A DNA stretch of 64,000 bases, taken from the NCBI RefSeq assembly GCF_003711105.1, contig NZ_CP023865.1, forward strand, positions 1,958,001 through 2,022,000, given 5' to 3'. Each line of letters opens with the position of its first letter. Within the stretch, counting starts at the first letter, position 1. The translations under genes and the position numbers were made by a program. A model generated the notes under the pieces. It was not told where the DNA came from, searched no databases, and was given only the letters and a program-made list of their open reading frames with translations. Of this stretch, positions 1-8,310 are shown piece by piece. Origin of the DNA: Actinoplanes teichomyceticus ATCC 31121. Lineage in GTDB: Bacteria; Actinomycetota; Actinomycetes; Mycobacteriales; Micromonosporaceae.

Positions 1-1
1 C

Positions 2-859
2 GCGGTGGAGTCCGACTTCGCCGCGCACGGCATCGGGTTGCCGGCGTACTGGGGCAACCGCAACTGGCACCCGATGCTGGCCGACACCGTGGCGCGGATG
101 CGCGACGACGGTGTCGAGCACGCGCTCGGCTTCGCCACCAGCGCGTACGGCGGCTACTCCTCCTGCCGGCAGTACTGGGAGGACATCGCCGCCGCGCGCC
201 AGCACGTCGGCCCCCGGGCGCCGCGGATCAGCAAGCTGCGGCAGTTCCACGACCACCCGGGCTTCGTGGAGCCGCACGCCGACGCGGTGCGTACCGCGCT
301 GGCCACCCTGGACCCGGCCCGCCGGGGCACCACCCGGCTGGTCTTCACCGCGCACTCCATCCCGCTGAGCATGGCCCGCACCGCGGGCCCGACCGGCGGC
401 CGCTACACCGCCCAGCTGGAGGAGACCGCCCGGCTGGTCCGGGCCGCCGCGGCGGCCGACGACCTGGGGTACGACCTGGTCTGGCAGAGCCGCTCCGGCC
501 CGCCGCAGATCCCGTGGCTGGAGCCGGACATCAACGACCACCTGGAGGTGCTCGCCGAGAAGGGGGTCACCGACGTGGTGCTCAGTCCGATCGGTTTCGT
601 CTCCGACCACCTCGAGGTGATCTGGGACCTGGACAACGAGGCCAGGGACACCGCCGCCCGGCTCGGTCTCGGGTTCGCCCGGGCCGCCACGCCCGGCGTC
701 CACCCGCGCTTCGTCGCCATGGTGCGCGAGCTCGTCGAGGAGCGGCTGGGTGATCAACCGCACACCGGGCTGGGTACGCTCCCGACCTGGGACGTCTGCC
801 CGACGGACTGCTGCACCCCTCCGCCCCGCCCCGCGACGCGACCTGGAGCCGCGCAATGA
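2..859 (+). CDS. hemH: Ferrochelatase, C-terminal part (cut by window start)
   Basis: This is the 3' portion of a ferrochelatase, which inserts Fe(II) into a porphyrin (coproporphyrin III in most actinobacteria) at the end of haem synthesis. The frame is open through the left edge, so the N-terminus lies outside the window. Visible hallmarks are the active-site FTAHSIP segment, SRSGPPQIPWLEPD and the PIGFVSDHLEV metal-binding motif. One internal Cys (SSCRQYW) and a Cys-rich tail (WDVCPTDCC) are consistent with the [2Fe-2S] cluster known in several actinobacterial ferrochelatases, although the tail spacing differs from the mycobacterial one. The stop overlaps the next start by four bases (ATGA), so the two genes are translationally coupled. 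Confidence 0.93.
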   Translation, partial: AVESDFAAHGIGLPAYWGNRNWHPMLADTVARMRDDGVEHALGFATSAYGGYSSCRQYWEDIAAARQHVGPRAPRISKLRQFHDHPGFVEPHADAVRTALATLDPARRGTTRLVFTAHSIPLSMARTAGPTGGRYTAQLEETARLVRAAAAADDLGYDLVWQSRSGPPQIPWLEPDINDHLEVLAEKGVTDVVLSPIGFVSDHLEVIWDLDNEARDTAARLGLGFARAATPGVHPRFVAMVRELVEERLGDQPHTGLGTLPTWDVCPTDCCTPPPRPATRPGAAQ

Positions 860-1635
860 AGGAACGCAAAGCGATCGAGAGCTGGCTCACCGACATGGAC
901 GGCGTGCTCGTCCACGAGGGTGAGCCGGTGCCCGGCGCACCCGAGTTCGTCAACCGGATGAAGGCGTCCGGCAAGCCGTTCCTGATCCTCACCAACAACT
1001 CCATCTACACGCCGCGTGACCTGCAGGCCCGCCTGGCCCGGATGGGCTTCGAGGTGGACGAGCACTCGATCTGGACGGCCGCGCTGGCCACCGCGCAGTT
1101 CCTGGCCGACCAGCGTCCGGGCGGCACCGCGTACGTGATCGGTGAGGCCGGCCTGACCACCGCGATGCACGCGGCCGGCTACGTGCTGACCGAGTTCGAC
1201 CCGGACTACGTGGTGCTCGGCGAGACGCGCACCTACAGCTTCGAGGCGATCACCAAGGCGATCCGGCTGATCAACGGTGGCGCCCGGTTCATCTGCACCA
1301 ACCCGGACGCGACCGGACCCTCCAACGAGGGGCTGCTCCCGGCGGCCGGCTCGGTGGCCGCGATGATCTCCAAGGCGACCGGGGTGAAGCCGTACTTCGT
1401 CGGCAAGCCGAACCCGATGATGATGCGCTCGGCGTTGAACGCGATCGGCGCGCACAGCGAGACCACCGCGATGATCGGCGACCGGATGGACACCGACGTG
1501 CTGTGCGGGCTGGAGGCCGGACTGGAGACGATCCTGGTGCTGACCGGGATCAGCAGCCGGATGGAGAGCGAGACGTACCCGTACCGCCCGTCCCGCATCG
1601 TCAACTCGGTCGCCGACCTGATCGACGAGATCTGA
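856..1635 (+). CDS. HAD-IIA family phosphatase, NagD-like
   Basis: A 259-residue cytoplasmic phosphatase of the haloacid dehalogenase superfamily, class IIA. Motif I is DMDGVLVHEGEPVPGA at residues 14-29 with the nucleophile and acid/base Asp pair, motif II is LTNNS, and the C-terminal motif is GKPNPMMMR followed by MIGDRMDTDV, which carries the Mg-binding Asp residues. A cap domain sits between motifs II and III. NagD-type enzymes hydrolyse small phosphate esters such as nucleotides or sugar phosphates; the substrate here cannot be read from sequence. It starts inside the ferrochelatase stop codon (ATGA overlap), suggesting co-translation. Confidence 0.9.
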   Translation: MKERKAIESWLTDMDGVLVHEGEPVPGAPEFVNRMKASGKPFLILTNNSIYTPRDLQARLARMGFEVDEHSIWTAALATAQFLADQRPGGTAYVIGEAGLTTAMHAAGYVLTEFDPDYVVLGETRTYSFEAITKAIRLINGGARFICTNPDATGPSNEGLLPAAGSVAAMISKATGVKPYFVGKPNPMMMRSALNAIGAHSETTAMIGDRMDTDVLCGLEAGLETILVLTGISSRMESETYPYRPSRIVNSVADLIDEI

Positions 1636-1667
1636 GCCGGGTCCGGAGCGAACCGCCGGCCGCCTGA

Positions 1668-2456
1668 TCACCGCACGCGCGATCGGGTGGCCGGTCGTCC
1701 CGGTCGCCACCCGGCCCCGACCAGCACGATCAGCGCTGCCGGCACCCCGGCCAGCGCCGCCAGCCGCGGGCCGCCGCCCCGGCGCCACCACAGCACCGGC
1801 AATCCGGCGTACCGGATCCGCAGCCGGCCCACGCCGGTCACCGCGCCCGCCGGGACCGGGGTGGCATCCGCCACCGCGTTCGCGTCGCCCTTGGTGATCA
1901 GCCGGCCGTCCGGCGCGACCCGGGCGACCCGGTGCAGCACCGCCCGCCCCGGCCGGTCCGGACTCCGGAACCGGATCACCGACCCGGCCCGGATCCGCTG
2001 CCCGGTCAGCGGCGCGGTGATCACCACGTCGCCGGCCTCGACGGCCGGGCGCATCGACCCGCTGATCACGACCGACAACGACCACCCCGACAGCAGCGCG
2101 ACCAGGGCGGTGAGCGCCAGCGCGCCGACGGCCGCGGGCAGTGCCCGTTGCCGGGCCGGGGGCAGTGCCCGTTGCCGGGCCGGGGGCAGTGCCCGTTGCC
2201 GGGCCGCGGGCAGTGCCCGTTGCCGGGCCGGGGGCAGTGCCCGTTGCCGGGCCGGGGGCAGTGCCCGTTGCCGGGCCGGGGGCAGTGCCCGTTGCCGGGC
2301 CGCGGGCAGTGCCCGTTGCCGGGCCGCGGGCAGTGCCCGCCGCACGGCCGCGCGCAAGGTTTGCCGTCCGGCCGCGAATACGGCCGACCGCCCGGCCGTG
2401 GGCCGTGGTCGTCGCTCGGCCGCGGGCAGCGCCCGCCACCCGGCGGAACCGGTCAC
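1668..2456 (-). CDS. Signal peptidase I, Ser/His (SipW/ER-like) type, repeat-extended N-terminus
   Basis: A membrane protease of the S26B type, which removes signal peptides with a Ser/His rather than Ser/Lys dyad. Residues about 110-130 form a membrane helix, followed directly by the catalytic SGSMRP box (Ser134) and, about 40 residues later, LHRV with the predicted catalytic His175; GDANAVAD and a second hydrophobic helix near the C-terminus complete the family pattern. Residues 40-103 are eight copies of an eight-residue Arg/Ala/Leu/Pro/Gln unit encoded by a 24-bp tandem repeat, giving a strongly basic cytoplasmic tail of about 109 residues that the family normally lacks. The GTG start at 2456 is uncertain for that reason. 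Catalytic part confident, N-terminal extent not. Confidence 0.72.
   Translation of the reverse strand: MTGSAGWRALPAAERRPRPTAGRSAVFAAGRQTLRAAVRRALPAARQRALPAARQRALPPARQRALPPARQRALPPARQRALPAARQRALPPARQRALPPARQRALPAAVGALALTALVALLSGWSLSVVISGSMRPAVEAGDVVITAPLTGQRIRAGSVIRFRSPDRPGRAVLHRVARVAPDGRLITKGDANAVADATPVPAGAVTGVGRLRIRYAGLPVLWWRRGGGPRLAALAGVPAALIVLVGAGWRPGRPATRSRVR
2137..2340. repeat. 24-bp tandem repeat, eight copies plus a partial
   Basis: Eight near-identical 24-bp units followed by a half unit. Units differ mainly at one G/C position. 24 is a multiple of three, so copy-number change would keep the reading frame of the signal peptidase gene in which the array sits, lengthening or shortening its basic tail by eight residues per unit. 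All three frames are open on the plus strand too, which produces spurious long reading frames there. Confidence 0.95.
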
Positions 2457-2540
2457 GTCCTACGGTTCGGCAGCGGCCGGCCCGGGCTGAACGGCTCCCG
2501 GCGCCCGGCGGCGGCGCGCCCCTGCAGTAGGGTCGCTGCC

Positions 2541-3005
2541 GTGCCGGCGAGCGAAGAGTCGTACCTGGAACAGTCGCGGGAGCCGGTCCCCACCGGTCCG
2601 GGCGAGGTGGTCGCCGCCGCCTGGGTGTGCGTGCGCGAACGGCGGGTCCTGGTGGTCCGGGCGCACCGCTCCGACGCGTTCTACCTGCCCGGGGGCAAGC
2701 CCGAGCCGGGGGAGACGCACGCCGCGGCGGCCGCCCGGGAGGCCGAGGAGGAGGTCGGCGTCGTGCTGGACGCGGGGCGGCTGCGCCATTTCCGTACGAT
2801 CGAGGCCCCCGCGCACAACCGCCCCGCCGGCACCCGGGTCCGTCTGGTCTGCTATCTCGGCGAGCCCGCCGTCGCGGACGCCGCTCCGGCACCGGCCAAC
2901 GAGATCGCCGAGCTGGCCTGGTTCGCCTCGGCCGACGCCGCGCGCTGCGCCCCGGCGATCCGCCTGCTCCTCGACGAGCTGGTCCGGGTCGACCTGATCG
3001 ACTAG
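2541..3005 (+). CDS. Nudix hydrolase
   Basis: A 154-residue Nudix (MutT-type) pyrophosphohydrolase with a complete Nudix box at residues about 50-73: GGKPEPGET followed by REAEEEVGV, supplying the metal-binding glutamates. Such enzymes hydrolyse nucleoside diphosphate-X compounds; the substrate is not predictable here. I chose GTG at 2541 because upstream sequence in this frame runs through the 24-bp repeat array and shows no conserved content. The gene converges on the next minus-strand gene, the two stop codons overlapping in a CTAG at 3002-3005. Confidence 0.86.
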   Translation: MPASEESYLEQSREPVPTGPGEVVAAAWVCVRERRVLVVRAHRSDAFYLPGGKPEPGETHAAAAAREAEEEVGVVLDAGRLRHFRTIEAPAHNRPAGTRVRLVCYLGEPAVADAAPAPANEIAELAWFASADAARCAPAIRLLLDELVRVDLID

Positions 3006-3688
3006 GGCGGCGTCACCGTGGCGCCGGTCAGGACGACGACGCCGTTCGGGTTGCCGCATCGGACCCGGATCGTCAGCCGCTCCGCCCCGCCGACGCCCCC
3101 GGTCAGCGGCTTGGCGCTGGTCACCGTGGCGCTCTGCTGCCGTCCGGCCTCAGCGGTGGTCAGGTCCCCGGTCTTGCGCCGGGTGCCGGTGACGGCGAAG
3201 ACGTAGGTCGCCGCGGCGGTGTCGGTGCCGGCCGGGTAGTAGGGGTGCACGTCGGCCCGGAAGTCCAGGTAGCGGCCGCGGAGCAGCCAGGTGACCTCGC
3301 GCGTCAGGTCGCCGGTCTGGTTCGACGGGCAGGAGATGGCGATGGGCCGGTCCTTGAATCCGGGTCTGTCGCGCACCGCCGGCGGCACCGGTGCCAGGTT
3401 CGCGTGGCCCGCGGCCACGTCGAGGGCGTCCAGGGGCGTGCCGGACGGGTTCCCGGCCCCGGGCGCCACGGTGGCAGCGGCCGTCGGCCCGGCCGTAGGG
3501 GAGGAGGTGACCGGGGGGACGGCGACCGGCGCGGGCGAGGGATCCGGCGATTGGGGCCACTGCCAGGCCGCGAGTGCGATCACCGCACTGACCACACCGG
3601 CCACCATCGAGGCCACGGCGACCACATCTCGCCGCTTGCGCCTGTCGCCGGGCGCGGGCGTGTCGTCGGGGGGAGGAGTCGTGCTCAC
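3002..3688 (-). CDS. One-pass membrane protein, extracytoplasmic domain of unknown function
   Basis: A 228-residue protein with a Pro-rich, basic cytoplasmic tail (residues 1-22), one membrane helix (about 23-43), a Pro/Ser/Thr/Ala-rich linker (about 44-90) and a compact extracytoplasmic domain containing two Cys residues. The segment around WLLRGRYLDFRADVHPYYP faintly resembles NPCBM-like carbohydrate-binding domains, but I cannot establish this. The layout (short basic tail, helix, Pro-rich stalk, small domain) is the same as in the divergent neighbour starting at 3890; the two may share function, although their domains do not look alike. The stop overlaps that of the convergent Nudix gene. 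Confidence 0.75.
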   Translation of the reverse strand: MSTTPPPDDTPAPGDRRKRRDVVAVASMVAGVVSAVIALAAWQWPQSPDPSPAPVAVPPVTSSPTAGPTAAATVAPGAGNPSGTPLDALDVAAGHANLAPVPPAVRDRPGFKDRPIAISCPSNQTGDLTREVTWLLRGRYLDFRADVHPYYPAGTDTAAATYVFAVTGTRRKTGDLTTAEAGRQQSATVTSAKPLTGGVGGAERLTIRVRCGNPNGVVVLTGATVTPP

Positions 3689-3836
3689 CGTTGTGCCGCC
3701 TGCCGGGTAGTCGCCGGTTTAGGAGGCGCCACCATACATCGATCGGCGTCCCGAAATGCCACGTCGTCGCGGATGACGGATATTCGACAGATGGATCGAG
3801 GCTGGTAGGCGCTATGGTGCCGTCCACCTCCCCATA

Positions 3837-3857
3837 TTGATCAGTCTTTGTTGATCA
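3837..3857. promoter_or_regulatory. Duplicated TTGATCA in a divergent promoter region
   Basis: Two copies of TTGATCA, 14 bp apart, lie in the 200-bp space between two divergent genes, about 35 bp before the start of the downstream gene. The core TGATCA is itself palindromic, so the pair reads as direct and inverted repeat. Possible operator or promoter element; nothing else supports it. Confidence 0.3.
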
Positions 3858-3889
3858 AACCCTCATTGAACGAAGAGGATGCGATAAGT

Positions 3890-4654
3890 GTGAGCCACGA
3901 TAATCCGTTACCGCAGGATCCGCCGACCGGCACCCCACCGGCCAAGGCGCAGAAGGGAGCGGGCCGGGGGCGCTCCGGCTGGACCGCGGTCCTGGCCGGG
4001 CTCGCGCTGCTGCTCGCCGCCGTGGCGGTGGTGCTCTCCTGGCACGCCAACAGCGTCGCCGGGGACGCCGCCGCGCGGGCCGACAAGCTGGCCGCGAGGG
4101 CGGCGCCACCCAGTGGGCCGGCGGTCACCGTGCCACCGCCCGACCCGGTACAGAGCACCACCGCGCCGGTGGACCCGGGGCAGCCGTCCGAGTCCGCGGA
4201 GGGGTCGCCGCCGCCGCTCGGCCCCGAGACGCAGTTCGACCAGTTCTACATCGAGACCGCTCTCGAGATTCCCGGTCCCTGCAACGGCGCCGTGTACATC
4301 GATCTGGATAAGCCGCGGGTGCAGGTCGACCCGGCGATCGCCGAGCTGAGTTACCACAACCCGTGCACCGCCGGAAACACCCCCTACCTCACCCTGCAGC
4401 CGGGTGTCGAAGGTACCTCCTACGACTCGGAGGCGGTCAAACCGTCCGACTGCGTGACGCGGATCGCGGTCAGGCCCCTGGCCAAGGAGGGACGGCTGCC
4501 GGCCGTGCAGGGCGACGTGTACTGCCTGCTCACCTCGGACAGCGATGCGCAGCGGATCGGCATCCCTCGCAAGATGGTGGTCGTCTCGGTGACCGGCCTG
4601 GGGAAGGCCGATGCGCTGGCGCTGCAGGCCACCGCCTGGAACATTCCGCGCTGA
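3890..4654 (+). CDS. One-pass membrane protein of unknown function
   Basis: I place the start at GTG 3890, about ten bases after an AGAGGA ribosome-binding site, rather than at an upstream TTG. The 254-residue product has a Pro-rich basic cytoplasmic tail, one membrane helix (WTAVLAGLALLLAAVAVVLSW, broken here to the stretch around residues 32-52), a Pro/Thr-rich stalk and an extracytoplasmic domain of about 150 residues with four Cys residues that could form two disulfides. I do not recognise the domain. Same overall plan as the divergent neighbour at 3002-3688. Confidence 0.78.
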   Translation: MSHDNPLPQDPPTGTPPAKAQKGAGRGRSGWTAVLAGLALLLAAVAVVLSWHANSVAGDAAARADKLAARAAPPSGPAVTVPPPDPVQSTTAPVDPGQPSESAEGSPPPLGPETQFDQFYIETALEIPGPCNGAVYIDLDKPRVQVDPAIAELSYHNPCTAGNTPYLTLQPGVEGTSYDSEAVKPSDCVTRIAVRPLAKEGRLPAVQGDVYCLLTSDSDAQRIGIPRKMVVVSVTGLGKADALALQATAWNIPR

Positions 4655-4686
4655 TCGGGGCGGCGGCCGGTCGGCGCCGGGACGCG

Positions 4687-5193
4687 TCAGGCGGCCCGGC
4701 GGATCTCGGTGAACCAGCGGTTCGCCACCTGGGTGTGCAGGCTGAAACCGAGCTCCGTCGGGCCGTGGAGCACCTCGAGCCCGAGCGCCTCGTCCGGCGG
4801 TGGCACCGTCGGCAGTCCCGAGCCGTCCGCGAGGCGGGGGAACAGGCCGAAGACGAGCAGGGTGCCGTCCGGCGCGCTGAGGGTGTCGAAAAGGCGTACC
4901 TCGTCGGGGTCGGCCTTGATGCCGGTCTCCTCGCCCAGCTCCCGCGCCGCCGCGGCCTGCCAGGTCTCGCCCAGCTCGATGAACCCGCCGGGCAGCGCCA
5001 GCCGGCCCTCCGCCGGCGCAATGCCGCGCCGCACCACCAGCAGGCCGGAACCGATCGGTTGCAGGGCTACCGCCACCGGGGCCGGATTGCGGTACGTCGT
5101 CTCCCCGCACGCCGCGCAGCGGCGCGGCCAGGCCTGCCCCGGGGTGAACCGCGCCCCGCAGAACGTGCAGTGCGCGTGCCGGTCCGGCGTCAC
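4687..5193 (-). CDS. Nudix hydrolase with N-terminal zinc ribbon
   Basis: A 168-residue protein. Residues 1-35 form a zinc ribbon with two CxxC pairs (CTFC and CAAC), and residues about 60-85 are a full Nudix box (GGFIELGET followed by RELGEETGI). This zinc-ribbon/Nudix architecture is the one seen in NADH pyrophosphatase-like and related Nudix proteins, but the NudC substrate signature downstream of the box is not evident, so substrate is open. The start is GTG 5193, which overlaps the stop of the upstream gene by four bases (GTGA), indicating an operon with the 5190-5972 gene. Confidence 0.87.
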   Translation of the reverse strand: MTPDRHAHCTFCGARFTPGQAWPRRCAACGETTYRNPAPVAVALQPIGSGLLVVRRGIAPAEGRLALPGGFIELGETWQAAAARELGEETGIKADPDEVRLFDTLSAPDGTLLVFGLFPRLADGSGLPTVPPPDEALGLEVLHGPTELGFSLHTQVANRWFTEIRRAA

Positions 5194-5972
5194 GGGCGCA
5201 GCGGGGAGTTGCAGGCGGCCACCAGGGCCTGCCGGCACGCCGCGGTGAGCGGGCGCAGCGCCTCGTCGCGCTGCTGCGCCTCGTAACCGTTGACCGCGCC
5301 GCCCGGAGCGTTCGTCTCGGCGAGCGCCAGCACCTGGTCGAGCACGCTGGCCCGGGCGAACAGCCGCCGGGCCCGCGGGTCGAAGCCGGGTGGCAGGGTG
5401 GCCGTGCTCTCCGGGCGGCGCAGCGCCTGCAACGCGCCGGCCAGCTCGGGTTTCCACTGCGCCACGTCCAGCTTGGTGAGGCGGGTGGTGGCCTCGCCGA
5501 GCGCCGCGGTCAGCTGCGCCTCGGCCTCGGCCGCGCCCATCTGGAAGACCGGGCGGTGCTCCGGGGCGGGCAGCACCCGCCAGAGCAGGGTCTCGAATTC
5601 CACACCGGAGCCGGAGGTGTGCCGGCGCACCTCGGGGACCACGCCGAAGCCCGGGGTGATGATCGCCTCACCGGCCAGCAGCGCCGCGCCGGTCAGCGGG
5701 CCCGGACCGGGCAGGCCGCGCGGGTCGCCGGGCACCGGCAGCACCAGCCGGATGTCGTCCGGATGCAGTTTCGCGAACAGCGGGAGGCCCTGCCCGAGCG
5801 GCACGTCGGTCCAGGTGCCGGGGGCGTCGGCGACGAGGTGCTCCTCGTCCCCGGCGATCTCGTCGGCCAGCTCGTCGAACGGAACCAGTCCGGCGCGCCA
5901 GGCCCGCACCCAGGCCACGAACCGGGTGGACCGGCGGGCGGTGCGGGTGGCCGCATCAGCTGCGGGTGACAT
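5190..5972 (-). CDS. Conserved actinobacterial protein of unknown function
   Basis: A 260-residue soluble protein starting at ATG 5972, rich in Ala, Leu and Pro with GC-ending codons throughout. No membrane segment, signal peptide or catalytic motif is apparent. It contains a hydrophobic central part ([18 protein letters not shown], then [12 protein letters not shown]) and an Ala-rich helical C-terminus. It is translationally coupled through a four-base overlap to the downstream zinc-ribbon Nudix gene, so the two products probably act together. I recognise it only as a type of protein commonly found in actinomycete genomes; function unknown. Confidence 0.75.
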   Translation of the reverse strand: MSPAADAATRTARRSTRFVAWVRAWRAGLVPFDELADEIAGDEEHLVADAPGTWTDVPLGQGLPLFAKLHPDDIRLVLPVPGDPRGLPGPGPLTGAALLAGEAIITPGFGVVPEVRRHTSGSGVEFETLLWRVLPAPEHRPVFQMGAAEAEAQLTAALGEATTRLTKLDVAQWKPELAGALQALRRPESTATLPPGFDPRARRLFARASVLDQVLALAETNAPGGAVNGYEAQQRDEALRPLTAACRQALVAACNSPLRP

Positions 5973-6062
5973 GCGAGCAAGGGTACGTGCCGTCGCGGAA
6001 CCTTGTCTCGGTCCGGAGCGTCACCCCGGTGTGTGGCGGTGGCCCGGGTTACCGTGCGGATC

Positions 6063-6869
6063 ATGTATGGGGAGGACGTGCTTTCCGGCAACTGGCGCCG
6101 CCGTCGGGCGATCCCGGAGGTGGACGCCGAACCGGAGCTGGTCGTGGAGGACGCCGACTCCGGGTTCTGCGGCGCGGTGGTCGGGTTCGAGCTCGGCGCG
6201 GTGGTGCTGGAGGACCGGCACGGCAGGCGCCGCAACTTTCCGCTCGCCCCGGCCGCGTTCCTGCTCGACGGGAAGCCGGTCACGCTGCGCCGGCCGGCGC
6301 GGCCCGCGGCGCCCGCGCAGCGACGTGTCACCGCCTCCGGGTCCATCGCGGTGGCCGGGGTCACCGCCCGGGTGGCCAAGGCCAGCCGGATCTGGGTGGA
6401 GGGCATTCACGACGCCGCGCTGGTCGAGCGGATCTGGGGCGACGACCTGCGGATCGAGGGCGTGGTGGTGGAACCGCTGGACGGCATCGACGACCTGGCC
6501 GCCGCGGTCCGAGACTTCCGGCCCGGCCCGCGGCGCCGCCTCGGCGTGCTCGTCGACCACCTGGTGCCCGGGTCCAAGGAGAGCCGGATCGTGGCCTCGG
6601 TCACCCACCCGGACGTCCTGATCACCGGGCACCCGTACGTCGACGTCTGGCAGGCGGTCAAACCCGCGCGGGTGGGGCTGCGCGAGTGGCCGGTGGTCCC
6701 GCCCGGCCGCCCGTGGAAGGAGGGGGTCTGCGAGGCCGTCGGCGTCCGCGAGCCGGCCGACATGTGGCGTCGCATCCTCGCCTCGGTGAGCAGCTACAAG
6801 GACGTGGAGACTCCGTTGATCAACTCGATGGAGCGGCTGATCGACCACGTGACGGCGCCGCCGGAGTAG
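6063..6869 (+). CDS. DUF3097 family protein
   Basis: A 268-residue protein starting at ATG 6063 with the recurrent actinobacterial DUF3097 layout: an N-terminal segment ending in the basic RRRRAIP stretch, a small barrel-like region (VEDADSGFCGAVVGFELGA), a Pro/Ala linker, and a conserved C-terminal half with KASRIWVEGIHDAALVERIWGDDLR, LVDHLVPGSKE, ITGHPYVDVWQAVKP and PWKEG. The C-terminal half looks Toprim-like (VEGIHD ... GVVVEPLDG ... LVDHL), which would suggest nucleic-acid or nucleotide binding; that is an inference. The 3' end overlaps the convergent MocR gene by 50 bp. Confidence 0.85.
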   Translation: MYGEDVLSGNWRRRRAIPEVDAEPELVVEDADSGFCGAVVGFELGAVVLEDRHGRRRNFPLAPAAFLLDGKPVTLRRPARPAAPAQRRVTASGSIAVAGVTARVAKASRIWVEGIHDAALVERIWGDDLRIEGVVVEPLDGIDDLAAAVRDFRPGPRRRLGVLVDHLVPGSKESRIVASVTHPDVLITGHPYVDVWQAVKPARVGLREWPVVPPGRPWKEGVCEAVGVREPADMWRRILASVSSYKDVETPLINSMERLIDHVTAPPE

Positions 6870-8310
6870 CCGCTGTGCCGGCCAGCGCGGCGCCGATGCG
6901 GACGGCGGCGTCGGTCAGGCGGTCCGGCGGGTGCGCGGCGTAACCGAGCACCAGGCCGGGCCGGCCGGGCTGGCTGCGGTGCCAGCTCAGCGGGTGCACC
7001 AGCACGCCGTGGGCCCGGACCCGTTCCGCGAGCGCGACGTCGTCGCCGGCCGGCAGCTCGGCCAGCAGGTGCAGCCCGGCCGCCACCCCGCGCACCCGGG
7101 CCTGCGGCAGGTGCGTGCGCAATCCGGCGAGCAGCGCGTCCCGGCGCGCCCGCTGCCGGGCCCGTACGTGGCGCAGGTGCCGGTCGTAGTCGCCGGAGGC
7201 CAGCAGGTGCGCCAGCACGAGCTGCGGGAGCGCCGGGCTGCCCAGGTCGCTGGCGTGCTTGGCGGCCAGCAGCTCGGCCTGTCGGCGCCGGGGCGCGATC
7301 AGCCAGCCCAGCCGCATCCCCGGCGCCAGTGACTTGGAGACGCTGCCCAGGTAGGCGACCCGCTCCGGCGCGGCGCCCTGCACCGCGGCGACCGGGGCCC
7401 GGTCGTAGCGGTGCTCGGCGTCGTAGTCGTCCTCGACGATCAGCCGCGCCCCCTCGGCCACCCAGGTCAGCAGCTCCCGGCGCCGCTGCGGGGCGAGCAC
7501 CACCCCGGTCGGGAACTGGTGCGCCGGGGTCAGCAGGACGGTGTGCAGGCCGGTCGCCCGCAGCGGGGCGATCCGCAGGCCGTCGTCGTCGACCGGGACC
7601 GGCTCCGGGCGTACCCGCCAATGCGCGACCTGGTCGCGGGCGCCGCGCGAGCCGGGATCCTCGACCGCCCACGCGGCTTCGCCGCGGGCGCTCGCGGCCT
7701 GCGCCAGCAGGGCGAGACCCTGGGCGACGCCGCCGCACACCAGGATGTCGTCCGCCTCGGCCCGGACCCCGCGGGTACGCGCCAGCCAGCCGGCCAGCTC
7801 GGCACGCAGTCGCGGGCTGCCGCCGGGGTCGCCGTAGCCCAGGTCGGCCGCGGTCACCCGGTCCAGCACCGCGCGTTCGGCCCGCAGCCAGGCGGCCCGG
7901 GGGAACGCGGACAGGTCCGGCACCCCGGGGGACAGGTCCAGGTCGATGCCGTCCGGGGTGGGAAGCGGCAGCCGCAGCCGGCGCAGCGTGCGGCGCCGGT
8001 CCGCGCTCGGGCGTGGGGCGACCGCCGCGTCGCGCGCCACCACGGTGCCCGAGCCGGTCCGGGCCGCGGCCAGCCCCTCGTCGACCAGTCGCTGGTAGGC
8101 CTGCACCACCACCCCGCGGGACACGCCCAGTTCCGCGGCGAGCCGCCGGGTCGCCGGCAGCCGGGTCCCGGGCGCCAGCCGTCCCGCCGTGATCGCGGCG
8201 CGCAGCCCGTCGGTCAGCCACCCGGTCAGCCCCTTGGCCGGCGCCTCCTGCGCGCGCAGTTGCAGGAAGTCCGACCCGGGTGCGGGCCGGGACGGCTCGG
8301 CAGCGGAAAT
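6820..8310 (-). CDS. MocR-type GntR regulator with aminotransferase-like domain
   Basis: A one-component regulator: N-terminal winged helix (GLTGWLTDGLRAAITAG, then LPATRRLAAELGVSRGVVVQAYQ), linker, and a fold-type I aminotransferase-like domain that binds PLP, with DDYDAEHRYD and the Schiff-base lysine in SVSKSLAPG. The conserved winged helix continues upstream of the GTG at 8124, so that codon cannot be the start. No ATG, GTG or TTG occurs between the in-frame stop (8320-8322) and GTG 8124. The best candidate is ATT at 8310, six bases after GAGGTG. Alternatives are an ATG at 8323 followed by a frameshift, or a base error. The gene is divergent from an EamA exporter, its likely target. Confidence 0.82.
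   Translation of the reverse strand: MSAAEPSRPAPGSDFLQLRAQEAPAKGLTGWLTDGLRAAITAGRLAPGTRLPATRRLAAELGVSRGVVVQAYQRLVDEGLAAARTGSGTVVARDAAVAPRPSADRRRTLRRLRLPLPTPDGIDLDLSPGVPDLSAFPRAAWLRAERAVLDRVTAADLGYGDPGGSPRLRAELAGWLARTRGVRAEADDILVCGGVAQGLALLAQAASARGEAAWAVEDPGSRGARDQVAHWRVRPEPVPVDDDGLRIAPLRATGLHTVLLTPAHQFPTGVVLAPQRRRELLTWVAEGARLIVEDDYDAEHRYDRAPVAAVQGAAPERVAYLGSVSKSLAPGMRLGWLIAPRRRQAELLAAKHASDLGSPALPQLVLAHLLASGDYDRHLRHVRARQRARRDALLAGLRTHLPQARVRGVAAGLHLLAELPAGDDVALAERVRAHGVLVHPLSWHRSQPGRPGLVLGYAAHPPDRLTDAAVRIGAALAGTAATPAAPSRGRSAAPSS

Noticed and set aside
1932..2540. Upstream extension of the first Nudix gene through the 24-bp repeat
   Set aside because: The extension is antisense to the signal peptidase and has no conserved residues; GTG 2541 gives a normal-length Nudix protein.
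754..2892. Long minus-strand open frame of 712 codons
   Set aside because: It runs antisense to the HAD gene and through the 24-bp repeat. Its composition (Arg/Pro/Gly) is that of a shadow frame, and real genes with recognisable domains occupy both strands there.
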